From the NCBI GenBank assembly GCA_943327755.2, contig CALPYF020000003.1:62001-126000 (forward strand): DNA of 64,000 nucleotides. The letters run 5' to 3'. Each line of letters starts with the position of its first letter. The first letter of the stretch is position 1. Source of the DNA: Deinococcus hopiensis KR-140. Lineage in GTDB: Bacteria; Deinococcota; Deinococci; Deinococcales; Deinococcaceae. This document shows positions 1-13,072 of the stretch, piece after piece. The translations under genes were made by a program, and so were the position numbers. The notes under the pieces were generated by a model. It was not told the origin of the DNA. It made no database searches and saw nothing but the letters and a program-made list of their open reading frames with translations.

Positions 1-146
1 CTGAGCCTGGACTACCTCACCGTCGTGGGGGGGGATATGCAGACGCGGGAAATGGTGGACAATGATCCCATGAACCGCGTCTTGGTGGCGGCCCGGCTGT
101 TCGGGGTGCGCCTGATCGACAACATGCCGCTCGACCCGGGTGCCGC

Positions 147-150
<4 letters not shown>
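1..150 (+). CDS. panC: Pantoate--beta-alanine ligase, C-terminal fragment
   Basis: Only the last 49 codons are inside the window; the reading frame is open at base 1 and stops with TGA at 148-150. The C-terminal sequence ends in a block reading RVLVAARLFGVRLIDN, which matches the conserved end of pantothenate synthetase (typically ...AAxLGxxRLIDN). This enzyme condenses pantoate and beta-alanine with ATP in the cytoplasm to make pantothenate, the coenzyme A precursor. The stop codon overlaps the GTG start of pilT, so the two are probably co-transcribed although functionally unrelated. The call rests on a short segment; the N-terminal ATP-binding motifs lie upstream of the window. Confidence 0.8.
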
Positions 151-1223
<1,073 letters not shown>

Positions 1224-1237
1224 GCCGACGCCCGTCA

Positions 1238-1267
1238 GCGCACCCCAGGCCCTCGCCCGGGGTGCGC
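1238..1267 (+). terminator. Terminator hairpin after pilT
   Basis: Nine-base arms GCGCACCCC (1238-1246) and GGGGTGCGC (1259-1267) pair perfectly around a 12-nt loop just after the pilT stop. A TTTTG-rich stretch follows about ten bases later, so U-tract support is weak. Confidence 0.6.
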
Positions 1268-1321
1268 TGCGTGCCGGCTTTTGTTGTCTGGGTGGCCCCC
1301 AATCCGGCCTGGCCCGCGTGG

Positions 1322-1327
1322 TATGCT
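1322..1327 (+). promoter_or_regulatory. Candidate -10 box for the solitary sugar-ABC ATPase
   Basis: TATGCT lies at 1322-1327 in the 233-nt gap before the ABC ATPase. Transcription from here would leave a 5' leader of about 120 nt before the ATG at 1457, unusually long for this window. I see no convincing -35 at the normal distance. An AAAAGGTAGG ribosome site precedes the ATG. Confidence 0.4.
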
Positions 1328-1456
1328 ACGCGGGTCAGCGCGGCTTGAATGGACACCTGGGATTCACTCACGTACCCCGGTTACCCGACCCGCCCACACC
1401 ACGACCGGTGCGGGCCCACTCACGGGTAAGAGCAGGGGCGAAAAGGTAGGCACGTC

Positions 1457-2629
<1,173 letters not shown>

Positions 2630-2654
2630 CCTCCAGCTGACCTCTGCCGCTGTC

Positions 2655-2688
2655 AGGGCCGCGTCCTCCTCGGAGGGGCGGCCCTTCA
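2655..2688 (+). terminator. Terminator after the sugar-ABC ATPase
   Basis: Arms AGGGCCGC (2655-2662) and GCGGCCCT (2678-2685) pair perfectly, with an inner CCTCC/GGAGG helix, 26 nt after the stop codon. Confidence 0.75.
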
Positions 2689-2696
2689 GCGTGTCT

Positions 2697-2726
2697 TCAT
2701 GTGGGGGGTGGGGCATGCGGTAGAAT
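2697..2726 (+). promoter_or_regulatory. Promoter of the amino-acid binding protein gene
   Basis: A -10 like TAGAAT at 2721-2726 lies 18 bp after TTCATG (2697-2702). The gene starts at 2811 behind AAGGAG, giving a leader of roughly 75-80 nt. Confidence 0.5.
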
Positions 2727-2810
2727 CGCGGCGTCACCTACAGGAGCAGCGTCCAGCCCAACGTCGTGCCACGCGCCACGGATGTTGATCCACCCGCACA
2801 AGGAGTCCAC

Positions 2811-3563
2811 ATGAAGAAAGTTGCTCTGACCCTCGCCGCCCTGACCCTCCTGACCACCGCGCAGGCCCGCAGCTGGGCCGAGATCAAGCAGTCCGGCACG
2901 ATCAAGATCGCCACCGAGGGCGCCTTCCCACCCTTCAACCTCCTCAAGGGCAAGGAGCTGACGGGCTTCGAGGTCGATCTGGCCAACGCCCTGGCCAAGG
3001 GGCTGGGCCTGAAGGTGCAGTGGGTGACGCAGCCTTTCGACAACCTGCTGATCGGCCTGGGGCAGGACCGCTACGACTTCGTGATCGCCAGTCACGGCAT
3101 CACGGCCGAGCGCCTGAAGGCCGTGGACTTCACCAACCCGCACTACTGCACGGGCGGCGCGGTCGTCACGAAACCCGGCGGGCCCATGAACGCCGCGGCG
3201 CTCAAGGGCAAGACGGTCGCCGTGCAGGTCGGCACCACCTACCTGGAAAACGTGCGCAAGGTGCCCGGCGTGAAGGACGTCAAGACGTTCCCCAAGGACA
3301 CGGACGCCCAGGCGGCGCTCATGGCGGGCCGCGTGGACGCCTGGGTGGGCGACAAGTTCACGGGCCTGGACCTCGTGAAGGCGCAGAAGGGCAAGGTCGT
3401 GCAGGGTGACCTGCTGTTCAACGAGAAGATCGGCATGGCCGTCAAGAAGGGCAACAGCAGCCTCCTCAAGGAACTGAACGCCGCGCTGGCCAAGGCCCTG
3501 AGTGACGGCACCTACGCCAAACTGAGCGGCAAGTACTTCGGCACGGACGTGCGCTGCAAGTAA
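2811..3563 (+). CDS. Amino-acid ABC transporter substrate-binding protein
   Basis: This 250-residue protein begins with a Sec signal peptide (MKK, hydrophobic stretch, cleavage near AQA-RS around residue 20) and continues as a family 3 (polar amino acid) periplasmic binding protein, recognisable from TEGAFPPFN, GFEVDLANAL and the closing GKYFG. It would capture an amino acid outside the membrane and deliver it to the permease encoded next. The ATG at 2811 was chosen because AAGGAG precedes it by six bases and the signal peptide begins there; the longer upstream extension lacks both. The specific substrate cannot be read from the sequence. A hairpin lies between this gene and the permease. Confidence 0.9.
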   Translation: MKKVALTLAALTLLTTAQARSWAEIKQSGTIKIATEGAFPPFNLLKGKELTGFEVDLANALAKGLGLKVQWVTQPFDNLLIGLGQDRYDFVIASHGITAERLKAVDFTNPHYCTGGAVVTKPGGPMNAAALKGKTVAVQVGTTYLENVRKVPGVKDVKTFPKDTDAQAALMAGRVDAWVGDKFTGLDLVKAQKGKVVQGDLLFNEKIGMAVKKGNSSLLKELNAALAKALSDGTYAKLSGKYFGTDVRCK

Positions 3564-3576
3564 ACCCCGGTCGAGC

Positions 3577-3613
3577 CGCGCCCCGTTCCACCCTGACCGG
3601 TGCGCGGGGCGCG
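3577..3613 (+). terminator. Hairpin between binding protein and permease
   Basis: Perfect 9-bp arms CGCGCCCCG (3577-3585) and CGGGGCGCG (3605-3613). It may act as a partial terminator that keeps the binding protein in excess over the permease, a common arrangement in ABC import operons; no U tract is present. Confidence 0.5.
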
Positions 3614-3740
3614 TCCCGTTGGGCCGGATGCGGGGCGCCGCCCCAGGCAGGGGCGGGCCGCGCGGCGCGGAGTGTGGCACAATCCTGCAAATGCAACCCG
3701 GTTCTCTATCCGAGCACGCCCCCCTGACGCGGAGGCTGTC

Positions 3741-4538
3741 ATGACCGCCAGGCCCACCCCACCCCGCGCCAGCCAGCCGCTCGGCCCGGGCGCCCTGCTG
3801 CTGTGGCTGGGGGGCGCGGCGGTCACCTTCCTGGCCCTGTTCTGGGTGATCACGCTGATCCTGCGCCAGATGCCCGACCCGATCGGCCCGCGCGCCGACC
3901 TGTTCGTGGACGGGGCCCGCATGACCCTGCAGCTCACGGTGGTCAGCGGCCTGATCGGCCTGATCGTGGGGACCATCGCCGGGATCCAGAAGACGAGTGC
4001 GCTGTGGATCGTGCGCGCCCCCGCCAGCGTGTTCATCTGGCTGGTGCGCGGCACGCCGCTGCTCGTGCAGATCCTGTTCGTGTACAACGCCCTGCCGCCC
4101 CTCCTGAAGGGTATCGGGATCGACGTGCAGCTGAACGAGTTCTGGTCGGCCGTGATCGCGCTGTCCCTGAACGTGGGGGCGTACAACGCCGAGGTGATCC
4201 GCGCGGGGATCCTGGCCGTTCCGCGCGGGCAGACCGAGGCGGCCCGCAGTCTGGGCCTGAGCGGCGCGCAGACCATGCGCACCGTGATCCTCCCGCAGGC
4301 GCTGCGGATTGTCGTGCCGCCCCTGGTGAACAACCTCGTGGCGCTGCTCAAGGACTCCTCGCTGGCGTCCAGCATCGCGCTGCTGGAACTCACGCTGGCC
4401 GGTCAGCGGGTGTCCTCCGAGAGCTTCCTGCCCATCCCGGTGCTGACCACCGTGGCGGGCGTGTACCTGGCCCTGACGACCGTGATGACGTTCTTCACCG
4501 ATCAGCTCGAACGCCGCCTGAAGATCGCCAGCCGCTGA
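3741..4538 (+). CDS. Amino-acid ABC transporter permease (HisM/GlnP family)
   Basis: This 265-residue inner-membrane protein has several hydrophobic segments and the BPD_transp_1 signature near residues 145-175, with the EAA-like loop reading QTEAARSLGLSGAQTMRTVI. It would form the translocation pore for the amino acid captured by the product of the preceding gene. The start at ATG 3741 follows GGAGGCTGTC; the longer upstream frame is GC-rich leader. A CACAAT -10 like element near 3678 and CTATCC near 3705 suggest it may also have its own promoter. No matching ATPase is encoded within the window, so the ABC dimer must come from elsewhere. Confidence 0.9.
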   Translation: MTARPTPPRASQPLGPGALLLWLGGAAVTFLALFWVITLILRQMPDPIGPRADLFVDGARMTLQLTVVSGLIGLIVGTIAGIQKTSALWIVRAPASVFIWLVRGTPLLVQILFVYNALPPLLKGIGIDVQLNEFWSAVIALSLNVGAYNAEVIRAGILAVPRGQTEAARSLGLSGAQTMRTVILPQALRIVVPPLVNNLVALLKDSSLASSIALLELTLAGQRVSSESFLPIPVLTTVAGVYLALTTVMTFFTDQLERRLKIASR

Positions 4539-4550
4539 GTCCACGTGACC

Positions 4551-4582
4551 GGAGGCGCGTCCCTCACCCGGGGCGCGCCTCC
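4551..4582 (+). terminator. Terminator after the amino-acid permease
   Basis: Perfect arms GGAGGCGCG (4551-4559) and CGCGCCTCC (4574-4582), 12 nt after the permease stop. Confidence 0.7.
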
Positions 4583-4611
4583 TGTTCTGCGGTGATCGTC
4601 TGGCGGCGCGC

Positions 4612-4741
4612 TCACAGCGGTTGCCAGTTCCACCCCGGGACCAAGCGCACGCCCCAGGGCTCCACGTTCAACCGCTGTCCTTCTCAGATGCTCGCTCCGC
4701 TCGATTCAGAGGTCCTGGAAACCCCCTTCAAGACCTCTGAA
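4612..4741. repeat. Intergenic double-hairpin element (candidate dispersed repeat)
   Basis: Between two convergent genes lie two nested inverted repeats: ACAGCGGTTG (4614-4623) with CAACCGCTGT (4669-4678), and TTCAGAGGTC (4705-4714) with GACCTCTGAA (4732-4741), both 10 bp and perfect. Between them is TGCTCGCTCCGCTCG, a phrase resembling part of the element at 28912-28990. The structure resembles the small dispersed intergenic repeats known from Deinococcus genomes. The right-hand hairpin may also serve as terminator for the minus-strand exporter gene. Copy number in the genome cannot be judged from one window. Confidence 0.45.
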
Positions 4742-4749
4742 TGCTGCTG

Positions 4750-5946
4750 TCAGCGCTCGGCGGGGCGGTCCTCCCGGCTGGGGGCGGCGCGGCCGGACAC
4801 GCCCCGGTACAGCGGGCTGCGCAGCCAGTAGCGGCTGGTCCAGCGCTTGAGGAGCACCGCGCAGGGAATGGCCAGGATGGCGCCCATCGCGCCGCCCAGG
4901 GTGAGGCCCACCAGGATGGCGATCAGGATGCTGGCCGGGCCGATGCTGGTGCTGCGCCCCATGACCATCGGGCCGATCACGTTCCCGAGTAGCTGGTTGA
5001 TGATGAAGTACAGCGCCGCGACCTCCAGCACCGTGGTGGTGCCCTGCGGGATGGCGAGCAGCATGGGCGGGATGGACGCCGCGACGATCCCCACGTAGGG
5101 GATCAGGTTCACGAAGGCACTCAGGATGCCCAGCGCCAGGGCGTTCGGGACCTTCAGGATGAGCAGGCCGGTCGTGGCGAGCAGCGCGCAGGCGATCGCG
5201 GTGATCACGGTGCCGCGCAGGTACATGCCGAAGCTGTCACTGACGTCCTCGGCGAGTTGCAGCACGGTGGGCTGCCACGTGCGCGGGAAGAGTTTCAGCA
5301 GGCCCGCCCCGAAGGTGTTGTACTCGAACATGAAGTACATCGCGAGCGTCAGCAGCAGGCCCAGTTGCCCCAGCCAGCCCACGAGGCTGGAGAGGGTGTC
5401 CAGGACGTCCGGGCCGGACGTGACCAGCCGCTCGATCAGCGGGCCGGTGTTCTCCGTGAGGTTGGAGGTCTGTGTGTCGATGTACGACGTGATGCTGGAC
5501 TTCAGGCCCGTGGTGCCCGGGATGCTGTCCAGGCGGTCCAGCAGGGAATTGATGATGACCTTGAGGTTGTGCGCCAGATACGGCAGTCCGTCCGCGAGCC
5601 CGCGCAGCTGCGAGCTGACCAGGAAGCCCAGCAGGGTCAGGGCGCCCGCCAGCACCACGATCAGGAGCAGCACGCCCACGGCGCGCCCGACCCGGTGGCG
5701 TTCCAGCCACGACAGGATCGGATTGACCAGGAAGGCCAGGGCGTACGCGCCGAGGGCCGTGACGACCACGCTGGCGAGGTGGCCCAGCAGCCACCCGCCC
5801 AGACGCAGGGCCAGCAGGCCCGCCAGCACGAACACGATCAGGCGGAAGGCGGCGTACTGCCACAGGTTCCGCAGGAAATCCTGGATGGAACCCGTGGACT
5901 GCCACGGAGCGCGCCGTCCGGGCGGGGTGGAGTCGGGGAGAGTCAC
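4750..5946 (-). CDS. AI-2E family transporter (PerM/YdiK-like membrane protein)
   Basis: This 398-residue membrane protein has the AI-2E transporter family layout: two N-terminal membrane segments (residues about 30-80), a central less hydrophobic region, then a cluster of segments including LALGILSAFVNLIPYVG and GRSTSIGPASILIAILVG. Some family members export quorum signals and others are Na+/H+ antiporters or simply uncharacterised, so no substrate is assigned. The start is a GTG at 5944-5946; CACGAT lies 6 nt upstream, a weak leaderless-style box. It lies downstream of uvrD on the same strand with a 68-nt gap. Confidence 0.85.
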   Translation of the reverse strand: MTLPDSTPPGRRAPWQSTGSIQDFLRNLWQYAAFRLIVFVLAGLLALRLGGWLLGHLASVVVTALGAYALAFLVNPILSWLERHRVGRAVGVLLLIVVLAGALTLLGFLVSSQLRGLADGLPYLAHNLKVIINSLLDRLDSIPGTTGLKSSITSYIDTQTSNLTENTGPLIERLVTSGPDVLDTLSSLVGWLGQLGLLLTLAMYFMFEYNTFGAGLLKLFPRTWQPTVLQLAEDVSDSFGMYLRGTVITAIACALLATTGLLILKVPNALALGILSAFVNLIPYVGIVAASIPPMLLAIPQGTTTVLEVAALYFIINQLLGNVIGPMVMGRSTSIGPASILIAILVGLTLGGAMGAILAIPCAVLLKRWTSRYWLRSPLYRGVSGRAAPSREDRPAER

Positions 5947-6014
5947 GGCCCTATCGTGACAGGTCGCTGGCGGGGTGCGCCGCTCCGGAGTCTTGTCTAT
6001 CGTGTCTGCGCGCT

Positions 6015-8231
6015 TCAGGCCGGGCTGAGGTTCGCGAACTTCACGAGCAGCTTCTTGGTGCCCGCAGACGGGAAGTGCACGGTGACCTCCTGCCGGTCGC
6101 CGACACCCGCCACGGCCAGCACCTGCCCCTCGCCGAACTTGGGGTGCCTGACCTTCTCGCCGCCCCGGAAGGCCATCCCGGCGGTCATGGGGCTGGTGTT
6201 CTTCACGGCGCTCGGGGCGGGCACGGTCGGGCGGTACTGTTTCCAGGTCTTGGCGCGGTACTCGATGACCTGCCCGTACGGGTCGATGGTGTCGAAGTGC
6301 CCCTCAATCTCCTCCAGGAAGCGGCTGTCCTCGGCGGCGTTCGTCTTGCCGAACTGCATGCGGTTCTGCGCGGCGGTCAGGAACAGCCGTTCCATGGCGC
6401 GGGTGATGCCCACGTAGAACAGTCGGCGTTCCTCCTCGATGCCCCCCGCCTCGACCAGCGCGCCCTTGCTGGGCAGCAGGCCCTCCTCGGTACCCACGAT
6501 GAACACCACGGGGAATTCCAGGCCCTTGGCGTTGTGCATGGTCATCAGCGTGACGGCGTCCTCCGGGGCGCCCTTGTTCTCGGTCTTCGTGCGCATGTCG
6601 TCCACGCTGGACAGCAGCGCCGCGTCGTCCAGGAAGTCCGCGATGGTTCCCTCGTGTTCCTGCGCCCATTCCTGCGCGGCGTTGATGAGTTCGTCCAGGT
6701 TCTCCATGCGCACCTGGCCCTCCTGCCCCTCCTGGCGCAGCAGGTCGAGGTACCCGCTCGTCTCGATCACGAAACGCAGGAACGGCGCGGGTTCGTAGTT
6801 CTCGGCAGCGTCCGCCATGGCCTCCATCAGCGCGGCGAACTCCACGGGCCGCGCCGCGCCGCGGTCGAGGATGCGGGCCTGCTCGGCGTTCGCACAGGCG
6901 GTCAGGAGGCTGGTGCCGTTCGCGCGGGCCCAGTCCATCAGTTTCACCAGGGCCGTGTCGCCGATCCCGCGCTTGGGCCGCCCGATGATGCGGCGCAGCG
7001 CCACGTCGTCACTCGGGTTGATGGCCAGCCGGGCGTACGCGAGGATGTCCTTGATCTCCCGGCGGTCGTAGAAGCCCACGCCGCCCACGATCTTCGCGGG
7101 GATCTGCACGCGCCGCAGCGATTCCTCCAGCACGCGCGACTGCGCGTTCGTGCGGTACAGGATCGCCATCTCGCTGAACTTGCGCCCCTCCAGGGTGTGC
7201 AGGCGCGTGATCCACTCCGCGACGAAATCCCCCTCGGCGCGGTGGTCGGTCGCGCGGTGGAACACGACCGGGTGCCCGTCCTCCTTGACGGCCTTGAGGG
7301 TCTTGTCGAGGCGCTCGGCGTTGTTCTCGATCAGCTTGTTGGCGATCGTGAGCACGCGGGCGCTGGAGCGGTAGTTGTGTTCCAGCAGGTACACCTTCGC
7401 GTCCCGGTAGTCCTTCTGGAAATCCAAGATGTTCTGGATGTCCGCCCCGCGGAACTTGTAGATGCTCTGGTCGGGGTCACCCACGACGAGGAGGTTGCGG
7501 TCGCGGCTGGCGAGCAGGCGGGTGAGTTCGTACTGGGCCTTGTTGGTGTCCTGGTACTCGTCCACGTGGATGAACTTCGCGCGGTTCTGCACGGCGCTCA
7601 GGACGGCGGGGACTTCCTGGAAGAGGCGGACGGTCTCGGTGATCAGGTCGCCGAAGTCGATGGCGTTCTGGCCCTTCTTGCGCGCCTCGTAGCGGCGGTA
7701 GACCTCGCCGGCGGCCTCGCGGGGCACGCCGCTGATGTAGGGTTCGCCGCTGCGGGAGAGGTCTTCGGGGGTCAGGAGATTGCTCTTGGCGCGGTCGAGG
7801 ATGCCGCGCAGCACGCGGGGGTTGGTGTCGGGGCCGATGCCGGGGACGCTGCCCATGACTTCCTTGAGGATGTCGAGCTGGTCGTCGTCGTCATAGATGA
7901 CGAAGCCGCGCTTCAGGCCGATGTGTTCGCCGTAGGCGCGCAGGATGCGCACGCCGGCGCTGTGGAAGGTGCTCATCCAGAGTTTGTCCGCGCCGCCGAT
8001 GAGGTGACTAGCGCGTTCGCGCATCTCGGCGGCGGCCTTGTTGGTGAAGGTGACGGCGAGGATCTCGCCGGGCTGCACGCCGTAGTGCTGAATCAGGTGG
8101 GCGATGCGGTAGATGAGGGTGCGGGTCTTGCCGCTGCCGGCGCCGGCGATGACCAGGGCCGGGCCGGTATAGTGGTCGGCGGCCTGGGCCTGGGTGGGGT
8201 TGAGCTGGGCAAGGAGGTCGGGCGCGGTCAC
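6015..8231 (-). CDS. uvrD: DNA helicase II UvrD (PcrA/UvrD superfamily 1)
   Basis: This 738-residue 3'-5' helicase acts in nucleotide excision and mismatch repair and replication fork rescue. The N-terminus gives the Q motif (NPTQAQAADH), Walker A AGSGKT at 31-36, then FTNKAAAEMRER, the DEYQDTN Walker B, GDPDQSIYKFRGA, and late motifs TMHNAKGLEFPVVF and YVGITRA. Length is typical of Deinococcus UvrD. The GTG start is supported by TACAAT six bases upstream (plus-strand 8238-8243), a leaderless arrangement. I looked for the palindromic radiation/desiccation response motif upstream and did not see one. The C-terminal GEKVRHPKFGEGQVLAV stretch is the Tudor-like domain of PcrA that binds RNA polymerase. 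Confidence 0.96.
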   Translation of the reverse strand: MTAPDLLAQLNPTQAQAADHYTGPALVIAGAGSGKTRTLIYRIAHLIQHYGVQPGEILAVTFTNKAAAEMRERASHLIGGADKLWMSTFHSAGVRILRAYGEHIGLKRGFVIYDDDDQLDILKEVMGSVPGIGPDTNPRVLRGILDRAKSNLLTPEDLSRSGEPYISGVPREAAGEVYRRYEARKKGQNAIDFGDLITETVRLFQEVPAVLSAVQNRAKFIHVDEYQDTNKAQYELTRLLASRDRNLLVVGDPDQSIYKFRGADIQNILDFQKDYRDAKVYLLEHNYRSSARVLTIANKLIENNAERLDKTLKAVKEDGHPVVFHRATDHRAEGDFVAEWITRLHTLEGRKFSEMAILYRTNAQSRVLEESLRRVQIPAKIVGGVGFYDRREIKDILAYARLAINPSDDVALRRIIGRPKRGIGDTALVKLMDWARANGTSLLTACANAEQARILDRGAARPVEFAALMEAMADAAENYEPAPFLRFVIETSGYLDLLRQEGQEGQVRMENLDELINAAQEWAQEHEGTIADFLDDAALLSSVDDMRTKTENKGAPEDAVTLMTMHNAKGLEFPVVFIVGTEEGLLPSKGALVEAGGIEEERRLFYVGITRAMERLFLTAAQNRMQFGKTNAAEDSRFLEEIEGHFDTIDPYGQVIEYRAKTWKQYRPTVPAPSAVKNTSPMTAGMAFRGGEKVRHPKFGEGQVLAVAGVGDRQEVTVHFPSAGTKKLLVKFANLSPA

Positions 8232-8340
8232 CGAACGATTGTATCAGGGCGCGTTCTGCACAGGACAGAATCGGCGCGGGCCGCACTGTCCCTGCGCGGG
8301 GCACGGTGTTCGGCGCACCTAACCCTGCTACGCTCCGCCA

Positions 8341-9264
8341 GTGACCGTTCCCTCCGCCTCCCAGCAGTCCTCGCAGCGCGCCTCCCGGCTGGCGCTGGGG
8401 AGCATTCTCGTGGCCGTGGTGGTCCTGGGCCTGAAGTTCCTGGCGTACGTCCTGACGGGCAGCGTGGCGCTGTACTCGGACGCACTGGAGAGCATCATCA
8501 ACGTGGCGGCGGCCGTCGCGGCGTTCATCGCGCTGCGCGTCGCGGCCCGCCCGGCGGACGCCAACCACCCCTACGGGCACACGAAGGCTGAGTACTTCAG
8601 CGCGGTCGCCGAGGGGGTGCTGATCGTGCTGGCCGCCGCCGCCATCGTGCGCGAGGCGCTGCCGGTCCTGATGAACCCCATCCCGCCGGAGGGCGGCACC
8701 GGGCTGGTCGGTCTGGGCGTGAACCTGGGGGCCAGCGCCCTGAACGCGCTGTGGGCGACGGTGCTGCTACGCCACGGGCGGGCGCTGCGGTCCCCGGCGC
8801 TGCTGGCCGACGGCAAGCACGTCATGAGCGACGTGGTGACCAGCGTGGGCGTGCTGGTCGGCGTGCTGGCCGCGCGCCTGACCGGACTGTACTGGCTGGA
8901 CCCGCTGCTGGCGGTGCTGGTGGCGCTGAACATCCTCTGGAGCGGCTGGCTGCTCGTGCGCGACAGCGTGGGCGGCCTGATGGACGCCGCGGTCGACACC
9001 GACACCGAACGGCGTATCCGGGCGGCCATGAGCACGGCCGGTGCGGGCGCGCTGGAGATGCACGACCTGCGCACGCGGCACGCGGGAAGCCTGACGTTCA
9101 TCGAGTTTCACATGGTGGTGCCGGGCGACATGACGGTCACGGAGGCGCACGCCATCTGCGACCGGCTGGAGGACGCCATCCGCGAGACGACGCCGGACTG
9201 CTCAATCAACATTCACGTGGAACCGGCGGACAAGGCCAAGCATCACGGCGTGCTGGTGCTGTAA
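8341..9264 (+). CDS. Cation diffusion facilitator (CDF) metal exporter
   Basis: This 307-residue protein has six predicted membrane segments followed by a cytoplasmic metal-binding domain (from about residue 215). It would export a divalent metal, plausibly Mn, Fe or Zn, in exchange for protons. The membrane site in TM5 is canonical H-x3-D (His160, Asp164), but the TM2 site reads Glu50-x3-Asn54 within SDALESIIN rather than the D/H-x3-D of the textbook Zn or Fe members. HPYGHTKAEY in the loop is the usual family signature. Translation is likely leaderless: TACGCT at 8329-8334 sits six bases before the GTG at 8341. Divergent from uvrD, which has its own box. Confidence 0.92.
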   Translation: MTVPSASQQSSQRASRLALGSILVAVVVLGLKFLAYVLTGSVALYSDALESIINVAAAVAAFIALRVAARPADANHPYGHTKAEYFSAVAEGVLIVLAAAAIVREALPVLMNPIPPEGGTGLVGLGVNLGASALNALWATVLLRHGRALRSPALLADGKHVMSDVVTSVGVLVGVLAARLTGLYWLDPLLAVLVALNILWSGWLLVRDSVGGLMDAAVDTDTERRIRAAMSTAGAGALEMHDLRTRHAGSLTFIEFHMVVPGDMTVTEAHAICDRLEDAIRETTPDCSINIHVEPADKAKHHGVLVL

Positions 9265-9366
9265 TCCCGCGTCCGGTCTCGTGGCCCGACTGCGCAGGCA
9301 CCGGGCCGCTGTCCTGTCCCCGCATGAGCCCGCGCCTGCATGAAGTCTTGATGCATCCGGGATGAC

Positions 9367-9394
9367 TTGCGGGTGGGGGAGCCGCGCCTATACT
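9367..9394 (+). promoter_or_regulatory. Promoter of the formate dehydrogenase operon
   Basis: TTGCGG (9367-9372) and TATACT (9389-9394) are separated by 16 bp, the best sigma-70 type promoter in this part of the window. A loose dyad TGCAT/ATGCA (9337-9341, 9351-9355) lies upstream and might be an operator. The ATG follows at 9419 behind GGGAGG. Confidence 0.6.
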
Positions 9395-9418
9395 CGCCGG
9401 AGTTTCAAGGGAGGACGT

Positions 9419-12481
<3,063 letters not shown>

Positions 12482-12509
12482 CCAATCCACACCCACGGAG
12501 GAGTCCTGA

Positions 12510-13013
12510 ATGGCGAAACCACTCGAATTCACGCCCCGCACACCCACCCCGCAGGAGCAGCTGCACACCGAGGTGGCGGACTCCACCGAGGCGCTGCTCG
12601 CGGGCCTGCACCTGCTGCGGCAGCTGCACGAGCACGGCGTGCTGGACGTCGCGCAGAAGACCGTGCGGGGCGGCGAGGGCCTCACGGCGTCGCTGCTGCA
12701 CATCCTGGGCGGGCAGAGCAGCACCACCCTGATCCGCAACGTGACCGAACTCGGCAAGACCCTCTCGGAACTCGATCCGGGCGAGGTCAGCGTGCTCGGC
12801 CACGCGGTCACGGTGGGCGTGCACGAGGGCGCGCGGCACGTCGCGGCCGGGAAGGGCATCGGCCTGGGTGAACTGCTGGGGCTGCTGAAGGACCGGGACG
12901 TGCAGGTGGCGCTCGGCGCGATCTTCGCGCTCCTCAAGGGCGTGGGGCGGGCGCTGCGCGAGGCGAACGAGGCCGTGCCGCAGACCGCCAATCAGGCCGA
13001 GGTGGGCCGCTGA
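12510..13013 (+). CDS. DUF1641 protein, probable small partner of the formate dehydrogenase
   Basis: This 167-residue protein belongs to the DUF1641 family, recognised from the central LLRQLHEHGVLD and the glycine-rich region and from its position 28 nt after the formate dehydrogenase gene. DUF1641 genes travel with YjgC-type enzymes; in Bacillus they form the ForE partner of the catalytic ForC, as I recall. The sequence is largely helical and amphipathic with no transmembrane segment or cysteine, so it should be a structural or docking subunit rather than an electron carrier. A clear GGAGGAG lies seven bases before the ATG. Function here is inferred from family and context. Confidence 0.85.
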   Translation: MAKPLEFTPRTPTPQEQLHTEVADSTEALLAGLHLLRQLHEHGVLDVAQKTVRGGEGLTASLLHILGGQSSTTLIRNVTELGKTLSELDPGEVSVLGHAVTVGVHEGARHVAAGKGIGLGELLGLLKDRDVQVALGAIFALLKGVGRALREANEAVPQTANQAEVGR

Positions 13014-13072
13014 ATTCAGACAGCAGCCCAGACGCCGGGCCGGGCGGGGAGGCGACGACCGGCCTCCCCGTC

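Noticed and set aside
2697..4544. 615-codon minus-strand frame opposite the amino-acid transporter genes
   Set aside because: His/Arg/Gln-rich shadow with no domain; opposite strand genes have signal peptide and family motifs.
8232..8340. Radiation/desiccation response motif upstream of uvrD
   Set aside because: Looked for the 17-bp palindrome of the TTATG...CATAA type here and upstream of ligA, recN and recO; none seen by eye.
6075..8591. 838-codon plus-strand frame opposite uvrD
   Set aside because: Antisense to a gene with all helicase motifs; low-complexity Val/Ala/Gly/Arg protein.
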